Both the position numbers and the translations under genes were made by a program. Below, piece by piece: positions 58,513 through 64,000 of a stretch of DNA of 64,000 bases (positions are counted from its first letter, which is position 1; each line of letters starts with the position of its first letter). The notes below the pieces were generated by a model. The model saw nothing but the letters and a program-made list of their open reading frames with translations, was not told the DNA's origin and searched no databases. The stretch spans positions 122,893 to 186,892 of the forward strand of contig JAFWZR010000033.1 of the NCBI GenBank assembly GCA_017522225.1. The letters run 5' to 3'. This DNA comes from Clostridia bacterium. Lineage in GTDB: Bacteria > Bacillota > Clostridia > Oscillospirales > Acutalibacteraceae.

Positions 58513-59809
58513 AAAGAACACTACTGCACAAAAGAAGGCTGAGTTTTGTCCCGTTGCAAAAAAATGCGGCGGATGTCAGCTTCAGAATCTTACTTATCCC
58601 GAACAGTTGAGCTACAAGCAGTCAAAGGTTATCCGTCTGCTCGGTAAGTTCTGCCATGTTAATGAAATTATCGGTATGGAAAATCCGTATAATTACCGCA
58701 ATAAGGTTCAGGCTGCTTTCGGAATGACAAGAGGCGGAAAGATTATTTCGGGTGTTTATCAGTCAAAGTCACATCGGATTGTATGCATAGACGAGTGTCG
58801 GCTCGAGGATAAAAAGGCTGATGAAATAATCGTCACAATCCGCAGTATGATGAAACACTACCGTATGATTCCGTATAACGAGGATACAGGCGTGGGATTT
58901 CTTCGCCACGTGCTTGTTAAACGAGGCTTTACAAGCGGACAGGTTATGGTTGTGCTTGTTACGGGAACACCGATGTTTCCGGGTAAAAACGCTTTTGTAA
59001 AGGAGCTTCTCAAAAAGCATCCCGAAATCACAACGATAATACAAAACATCAACCGCGAGCATACAAGCCTTGTGCTCGGAAACACCGAGAAGGTGCTTTA
59101 CGGTAAGGGCACAATTGAAGACACGCTTTGCGGATGTGTTTTCAGAATTTCGGCAAAATCCTTTTATCAGATCAATCCGATACAGACCGAAAAGCTTTAT
59201 TCAAAGGCGATTGAATTTGCCGAGCTTACAGGTAATGAAACTGTTATCGATGCCTATTGCGGAATAGGCACAATCGGTATAATTGCTGCAAAAGCTGCAA
59301 AGGATGTTATCGCGGTTGAAGTAAACAAGGATGCTGTTTTTGACGCAAAGAACAACGCAAAGAGAAATGATACACAGAACATAAAATTCTACTGCGACGA
59401 TGCAGGAAAATTTATGACAAAGATGGCAGCAAACGGCGAAACAGCCGATGTTGTTTTTATGGACCCGCCGCGTGCAGGCAGTGACGAGGCATTTCTTTCT
59501 TCGGTTGTAACACTCAATCCGAAGAAAATCGTATATGTTTCCTGTAACCCCGAAACGCAGGAAAGAGACCTTAAGTATCTGATAAAGAACGGCTATAAGG
59601 TCAGAAAAATCCAACCCGTCGATATGTTCCCGCACACAAACCACGTCGAGACGGTTGTTCTTTTGTCCCAACGCAAAGCGGACACACATATTGACATAAA
59701 ACTTGACCTTTCAGAACTTGATGTTACTGCTGCTGAAACCAAGGCAACATATAAGGTAAAGAAGGACACAGAGTGCCGCAGTGTCCCAAGGAAAAAGAAG
59801 ATGCAATAA
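58505..59809 (+). CDS. rlmD: 23S rRNA (uracil-C5)-methyltransferase, RumA/RlmD type
   Basis: 434 residues. N-terminal iron-sulfur motif CPVAKKCGGCQLQNLTY (15-31) with a further Cys in CIDEC, a SAM-binding core VIDAYCGIGTIGIIAAKAAK, FMDPPRAGSDEAF and catalytic-region VYVSCNPETQERDL, ending the enzyme with HTNHVETVVLLSQRK. Clostridial members carry a further C-terminal region that begins ATYK/ATYEEI and ends PQCP.EKE.AI..AL. Here that region is cut: after ATYKVKKD the frame stops at 59809, and the expected end appears in another frame (59776-59841). The catalytic part is whole. Which uracil is modified cannot be told. Confidence 0.93.
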   Translation: MSKKNTTAQKKAEFCPVAKKCGGCQLQNLTYPEQLSYKQSKVIRLLGKFCHVNEIIGMENPYNYRNKVQAAFGMTRGGKIISGVYQSKSHRIVCIDECRLEDKKADEIIVTIRSMMKHYRMIPYNEDTGVGFLRHVLVKRGFTSGQVMVVLVTGTPMFPGKNAFVKELLKKHPEITTIIQNINREHTSLVLGNTEKVLYGKGTIEDTLCGCVFRISAKSFYQINPIQTEKLYSKAIEFAELTGNETVIDAYCGIGTIGIIAAKAAKDVIAVEVNKDAVFDAKNNAKRNDTQNIKFYCDDAGKFMTKMAANGETADVVFMDPPRAGSDEAFLSSVVTLNPKKIVYVSCNPETQERDLKYLIKNGYKVRKIQPVDMFPHTNHVETVVLLSQRKADTHIDIKLDLSELDVTAAETKATYKVKKDTECRSVPRKKKMQ

Positions 59810-59841
59810 TGGATGCATTAAAGCATTTAAGAATGATATAA
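59776..59841 (+). pseudogene. Out-of-frame remnant of the rlmD C-terminal extension
   Basis: Read in the frame two bases ahead of rlmD, the sequence gives PQCPKEKEDAIMDALKHLRM and one more Ile, then TAA at 59839. This is the end expected for the extended clostridial enzymes. A deletion of roughly 45 codons plus a frame change would explain it. Confidence 0.7.
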
Positions 59842-59851
59842 ATAAACGATC

Positions 59852-59885
59852 AACTCCCGTGGAAAAATCCACGGGAGTTTTTGTC
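59852..59885 (+). terminator. Terminator of the dnaD-dnaI-tex-rlmD run
   Basis: AACTCCCGTGGA/TCCACGGGAGTT around AAAA followed by TTTG. The 140 bases after it hold nothing I can name. Confidence 0.9.
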
Positions 59886-60028
59886 ATAACCAATGTTCTT
59901 TTTTATGGACTGCTAAACAGTATATTCAGGTTTATCTACCTGTGTATTCGGACAGGGATATCGTTTAAGTTTAAACGCCCTGCTTTTCAGCAAGGCATTT
60001 AAATCTATTAAACTATCAACTTAAAGTT

Positions 60029-60949
60029 TTATTCTTTACACGGTGTGGTCAGACCTGCTTTTTCACAGGAGTAGCGGATTTCACGCTGCATAATTCTGCG
60101 TGCGTTGTAGATATTCTCTTCTGCCACATTAGCAACGACCATAAGCTCAAAATGAGTTTCGATAAGCTGGTCAACACCCTTATAGAACGGAGCTTCCTTG
60201 AAGATATCGGGATACTCAGACGGAAGCTCGGAGAGAGCCTCTTTAACAGCCGCTTCTGCTTTTTCAAGGCTGTCCTCATAGCTGACAGGAACATTTACAA
60301 CTGCAACCGATGTGTTGTCGGAAAGGTTGATAAGCGAGCTGATTTCGCTGTTGTTGATAATGCGGACATTACCGCCAAGGTCCTCGATGCTTACGGTTCT
60401 CAGACCGATTGTCTTAACCTCACCGCGGAAGCCGTCAATTGTGATAATATCACCGATTGCAAACTCGCCCTCAAGGATAATGAACAATCCTGTGATAATA
60501 TCCTCGATCAAGGACTGTGCGCCGAAGCCTACGATAATTCCTACAACTCCTGCCGAAACAAGAATTGCGGTTGTGTTGACACCGAGACAGCCAAGAGCAA
60601 CGATTGCACCAACAATATAAATCGCATAAACAACCAATTTACCGATGAGCTGATGCAGAGTTTTTGCACGGTTCTTTTTGTGTTTTATATTGTTTGTAAT
60701 AAACTTCACAATACTTGCGATTACCCATGTTGCAAAAAGTGTAAGCAATGCGGCTCCGACAGCCTCAAAGGTTATGCTTGAAACAATCGATTTTGAATAG
60801 TATGTTCCGATAAATGTTGAAACAGACTCTCTGATTGCTTCAGGAATGAAGGTAAGGCGTGAGATGTTGAACAATCCGACAATCACAATCAGAATTGCGA
60901 CCAGCAGAACTAAAACGCCGACACCCTTTTTATTGTTTTTCTTGTTCAT
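60029..60949 (-). CDS. mscS: Small-conductance mechanosensitive channel (MscS family)
   Basis: 306 residues. Three membrane helices (about 10-30, 62-85, 105-128); the pore helix TTAILVSAGVVGIIVGFGAQ (about 125-144) has the alternating Gly/Ala of MscS TM3, followed by the beta domain FAIGDIITIDGFRGEVKTIG and RIINNSEI. Opens at moderate membrane tension to release solutes. Second osmotic channel in the window besides MscL. Starts 20 bases after the giant repeat gene without a terminator between, so it may be on that transcript. Confidence 0.94.
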   Translation of the reverse strand: MNKKNNKKGVGVLVLLVAILIVIVGLFNISRLTFIPEAIRESVSTFIGTYYSKSIVSSITFEAVGAALLTLFATWVIASIVKFITNNIKHKKNRAKTLHQLIGKLVVYAIYIVGAIVALGCLGVNTTAILVSAGVVGIIVGFGAQSLIEDIITGLFIILEGEFAIGDIITIDGFRGEVKTIGLRTVSIEDLGGNVRIINNSEISSLINLSDNTSVAVVNVPVSYEDSLEKAEAAVKEALSELPSEYPDIFKEAPFYKGVDQLIETHFELMVVANVAEENIYNARRIMQREIRYSCEKAGLTTPCKE

Positions 60950-60969
60950 AATAAAACTCCCTTTATCTG

Positions 60970-63900
60970 TTATTCTTCTTTGCGGGTTCCGCAGTGTTCA
61001 CAAATATACGACTCAACCGGTGAGCCAGAATCCTGTATCCACGAATGCTGCGCGGGAATTATGTCAGGTGGCATATCAACATATCCGCAGATATCACACT
61101 GAAGACTTACGGTATATCCGTCCTCGGTGCAGGTCGGCTCTTTACCCGGTATTTCCATAAGATTATGTCCTGTTCTTTCGATAATTTCCTGTTCAACGAG
61201 TATAGTGTTACATACGCTACAATGGATGCCTTCAGTCAGTCCGTCTGTTTCACAGCCGGGCTCCACAGCTTCGTCAATAACCTCGGTATGTCCCAAAGGT
61301 TCAATCAGCATTGCCTGCACAAGCTCTTCAAAGCATATATCACAATATACTCTGTCTGACATTCCCAGTTCTTCACAAGTAGCGGGATATCCTTCCTCCA
61401 CGATTTCGTTGTGTCCTGTTGCAGGCAGTTCTTCTCTTTCCTGAATCACTTCATCACAGTTGCCGCAGGTTATGCGTTCTGTATAGCCTGCTTCTGTACA
61501 GGTAGGTGCGAGACCTTCTTCAACAACCTCCTCGTGTCCTAGCGGAGGAATTGTTTCTGCTTCGATAAGTACCTCATTGCATATACCGCAGAAGTAAGAA
61601 TCTGTATATCCCTCTTCGGTACAGGTTGCGGGCTGTCCCTCAGCAAGAACGGGTTCACCGTGACCGGTTGAAGGTATTACCTGCGTTTCTTCAAGTATTA
61701 TTCCGCAGGTTGCACACATCAGTCCCGCCGTATGTCCGTCCTCGGTACAGGTTGCATCCTTTCCGACGATTTCAATTTCACTGTGTCCCGTTGCGGGAAT
61801 AACGGTGCTTTCTGCAAGCACTTCGTTACACACCGCACAGTATCGTCCTGCCGTGTGTCCGTCTTCGGTACAGGTTGCAGGCTGTTCAATAACATCAACC
61901 TCACTGTGTCCTTCAGGCGGAAGAGTTTCACGCTCTTTGATTACCTCATCACAATTTCCGCAGGTTATGCGCTCGGTGTAGCCTTCCTCTGTACAGGTAG
62001 GCGCGAGAGCTTCTTCAACAACCTCTTCATGTCCGAGTGCCGGAATCACTTCCGATTCGACAAGCACCTCATTGCAGATACCGCAGATGTAAGAATCTGT
62101 ATATCCTTCTTCCGTACAGGTTGCGGGCTGTCCCTCAACAAGAACCGGTTCGCCGTGACCCGTAGCTTCAATTATTTCGGATGCCTCAAGAACCTCTCCG
62201 CAGACCTCGCAGACTGTTGCTGAAGTGTAACCGTCTTCAGTACAGGTCGGCTCCTGACCGGGACTTTCAACCGCTGAATGCGGCAGCATTTCAGTAGTTT
62301 CCTGTTCAACAATTATCAGGTTACATACAGAACAGTGTGAGCCCTGAGTAAGTCCTTCCTGCGTACAGGTAGCCTCAACTGCTTCATCAATTACAACTGT
62401 ATGGTCAAGCATCGGCAGAACTTCGCGCTCCTGTATTATTTCCTTACAGACATCACAGTAAATATAGTCTGTATATCCCTCTGCTTCACAGGTAGGCTCA
62501 ATGCCCGGCTCTGTGACCTCGTGGTGTCCCATAGCTTCGAGCTCTTCCCGTTCCTGAATAACCTCATCACAATTACCGCAGGTTATGCGCTCTGTATAGC
62601 CTGCTTCGGTACAGGTGGGTGCAAGACCGTCCTCAACAACCTCATCGTGGCCGAGTGCAGGAATTTCTTCCGCAGGTGTATCAACAAAGCCGCACTGTTC
62701 GCATTCGAGGCTTACTGTGTAGCCCGCCTGAGTACAGGTCGGTTCAACTCCCTTAACCTCGACAAGAGAATGCTCAAGCATATCTGTTACTTCTTGTTTA
62801 ACAAGAACTTCATTACATTCCGCACAATGCGAGCCTTCGGTAAGTCCTGTTGATTCACAGGTCGCCTCAACAGCTTCGTCAATAACCTCTGTATGTCCCT
62901 TCTCAGGAATCGGTTGAGACTCGGAAATAGTTTGTCCGCAGTATTCACATTCAACACTTTCAGTGTAGCCGCCTTCGGTACAGGTTGCAGCCTTACCTTC
63001 GACAATTACTTCCTTGTGGGGCGCTACAGGTGTTTCTGTCTGTTCAACAATTACCTTATCATATACCGAACAGTGTGAGCCTTCCGTCAAGCCTGTTGCC
63101 TCACAGGTTGCTTCAACAGCCTCGTCAATAACTTCGGTGTGACCGAGAGGCTCAAGCTCTGTGCGATCTTTTATAGTTTCGTTACATACCGAGCAATAGA
63201 TAAAATCTGAATATCCTGCCTCTTCACAGGTAGGCTCAATGCCCGATTCGGTTACTTCCTCGTGTCCCTTTGCAGGAATAATTTCCTGCTCGGCTATTGT
63301 AGTTCCGCAAACCTCACAGTGACTACCCTCAGTAAGTCCACTTGCCGTACAGGTCGGTTCAACAGCGGAATCAGTTATTACTGTATGGTCTTTCTTGGGA
63401 ACGGTCTGCTGTTCTGCTATAACCTCACCGCAATCAGAGCAGTGACTTCCCTGAGTCTTGCCTTCAGCCTCACAAGTGGCTTCAACCGCTTTGTCAATAA
63501 CCTCTGTATGGCCTGTCGGCTGTATTTCCGTGCTTTCTTTCAGAACGGTATTACATTCGGAGCAAATTTCAGATTCGGTATAGCCCGCTTCTTCGCAAGT
63601 AGCATCCTTGCCCTTTACCGTTATTTCTTTATGTCCTGTTGCGGGGATAACTTCGCTCTCTGCAAGGACTTCGTTACATACTGCACAGTAGCTTCCTGCT
63701 GTATGTCCGTCTTCCGTACAAGTTGCAGGCTGTGCGATTGTTGTTACTTCGCTGTGTCCTGTTGCGGGGATAACTTCGCTCTCTGCAAGGACTTCATTAC
63801 ATACTGCACAGTAGCTTCCTGCCGTGTGGCCGTCTTCCATGCACGTTGCAGGCTGTGCAATTATTGTTACTTCGCTATGTCCTGTTGCGGGGATAACTTC

Positions 63901-64000
63901 ACTCTCTGCAAGGACTTCATTACATACTGCACAGTAGCTTCCTGCTGTATGTCCGTCTTCCGTACAAGTTGCAGGCTGTGCGATTGTTGTTACTTCGCTA
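60970..64000 (-). CDS. Giant Cys-rich tandem-repeat protein, N-terminus outside the window
   Basis: The frame stays open from base 64000 to the stop at 60970, over 1,000 residues, and its start lies beyond the window; the Met at 63840 is just a Thr-to-Met change inside a repeat. At least 24 units of about 40-41 residues have the pattern TC...G(Y/H/L)T....C..C...(I/L)..(E).....P..GH, with three Cys and a closing Gly-His. The spacing suits small zinc- or disulfide-held knots. The end (YICEHCGTRKEE) is a half unit. I recall such repeats near the C-terminus of large secreted proteins of gut Clostridia; function unknown. Confidence 0.85.
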   Translation of the reverse strand, partial: SEVTTIAQPATCTEDGHTAGSYCAVCNEVLAESEVIPATGHSEVTIIAQPATCMEDGHTAGSYCAVCNEVLAESEVIPATGHSEVTTIAQPATCTEDGHTAGSYCAVCNEVLAESEVIPATGHKEITVKGKDATCEEAGYTESEICSECNTVLKESTEIQPTGHTEVIDKAVEATCEAEGKTQGSHCSDCGEVIAEQQTVPKKDHTVITDSAVEPTCTASGLTEGSHCEVCGTTIAEQEIIPAKGHEEVTESGIEPTCEEAGYSDFIYCSVCNETIKDRTELEPLGHTEVIDEAVEATCEATGLTEGSHCSVYDKVIVEQTETPVAPHKEVIVEGKAATCTEGGYTESVECEYCGQTISESQPIPEKGHTEVIDEAVEATCESTGLTEGSHCAECNEVLVKQEVTDMLEHSLVEVKGVEPTCTQAGYTVSLECEQCGFVDTPAEEIPALGHDEVVEDGLAPTCTEAGYTERITCGNCDEVIQEREELEAMGHHEVTEPGIEPTCEAEGYTDYIYCDVCKEIIQEREVLPMLDHTVVIDEAVEATCTQEGLTQGSHCSVCNLIIVEQETTEMLPHSAVESPGQEPTCTEDGYTSATVCEVCGEVLEASEIIEATGHGEPVLVEGQPATCTEEGYTDSYICGICNEVLVESEVIPALGHEEVVEEALAPTCTEEGYTERITCGNCDEVIKERETLPPEGHSEVDVIEQPATCTEDGHTAGRYCAVCNEVLAESTVIPATGHSEIEIVGKDATCTEDGHTAGLMCATCGIILEETQVIPSTGHGEPVLAEGQPATCTEEGYTDSYFCGICNEVLIEAETIPPLGHEEVVEEGLAPTCTEAGYTERITCGNCDEVIQEREELPATGHNEIVEEGYPATCEELGMSDRVYCDICFEELVQAMLIEPLGHTEVIDEAVEPGCETDGLTEGIHCSVCNTILVEQEIIERTGHNLMEIPGKEPTCTEDGYTVSLQCDICGYVDMPPDIIPAQHSWIQDSGSPVESYICEHCGTRKEE
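61040..64000 (-). repeat. Tandem array of about 120-bp coding repeats
   Basis: At least 24 copies of 120-123 bases. From about 63630 to the window edge three 123-base units are nearly identical (for example TGTTGCGGGGATAACTTC at 63637, 63760 and 63883); older copies to the left are diverged at DNA level but keep Cys and Gly-His. Confidence 0.92.

Noticed and set aside
63838-63840. ATG as the start of the repeat protein
   Set aside because: It lies inside a repeat where other copies have Thr, no ribosome site precedes it, and the frame is open to base 64000.
60970-64000. Regular tandem repeats that could be taken for a CRISPR array
   Set aside because: Units are 120-123 bases, in one open frame with conserved Cys and Gly-His, and there are no unique spacers.

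Overview
The window looks like chromosomal DNA of an anaerobic, spore-forming, gut-type Firmicute (Clostridia; Oscillospirales/Ruminococcus-like is my best guess, from memory of the families rather than from a search). The signs are a complete cotJABC spore-coat operon, a T-box leader on the cysteine genes, a GTP-dependent PEP carboxykinase, plant-glycan hydrolases (GH2, GH3, GH88/105-like, uronate isomerase), a dockerin-like module on a GH25 muramidase, and AGGAGG-type ribosome sites with TTGNNN-N17-TATAAT promoters. No rRNA, insertion sequence or CRISPR array was seen. One tRNA gene, tRNA-Thr(CGT), is present.

Layout. 1-4.4 kb: cut FAD oxidoreductase, PEP carboxykinase, small membrane proteins, tRNA-Thr. 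4.5-15.9 kb: sugar and transport block (LacZ-family GH2 plus uronate isomerase, APC permease divergent from a LysR regulator, GH3 glycosidase, AI-2E exporter, two-gene chromate-type transporter). 15.9-18.2 kb: cotJABC and a decayed prophage fragment. 18.2-21.9 kb: Cys T-box, cysE-cysS, MscL with a zinc-ribbon tail, DivIVA-like protein. 21.9-29.5 kb: a minus-strand operon (FGGY sugar kinase, DUF6273-like, DUF6056-like, phosphodiesterase) divergent from a class III aminotransferase and a double class II aldolase; together these look like an uncharacterised sugar or amino-sugar route. 29.5-38.6 kb: regulators, small membrane proteins, tadA, CPBP protease, a PepSY-like membrane protein, a QueC-like ATPase, a TRIC channel, GH25-dockerin and tcdA. 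38.6-49.7 kb: a nine-gene exopolysaccharide operon read on the minus strand from one promoter near 49.6 kb: dehydratase, initiating sugar transferase, two GT4 transferases, EpsG polymerase, pyruvyl transferase, a membrane-anchored GH88/105-like hydrolase, CapC-type phosphatase and a BY-kinase with an extreme Gly-Tyr tail. 49.7-54.1 kb: beta-helix secreted protein, XRE regulator, CNNM/CorC transporter. 54.3-59.8 kb: dnaD-dnaI helicase loaders, tex, rlmD. 60-64 kb: MscS and a giant secreted Cys-repeat protein that runs off the window.

The points most worth a second look are: the kinase/aminotransferase/aldolase locus; the hydrolase inside the exopolysaccharide operon; the Cys-repeat protein with near-identical 123-bp units; the phage capsid-toxin remnant beside the cysE promoter; the out-of-frame rlmD tail; the Tyr-rich BY-kinase tail; and the LacZ homologue that lacks the usual His after its nucleophile while sitting beside uronate isomerase. 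All functions are inferred from sequence motifs and memory of families; no search could be run.
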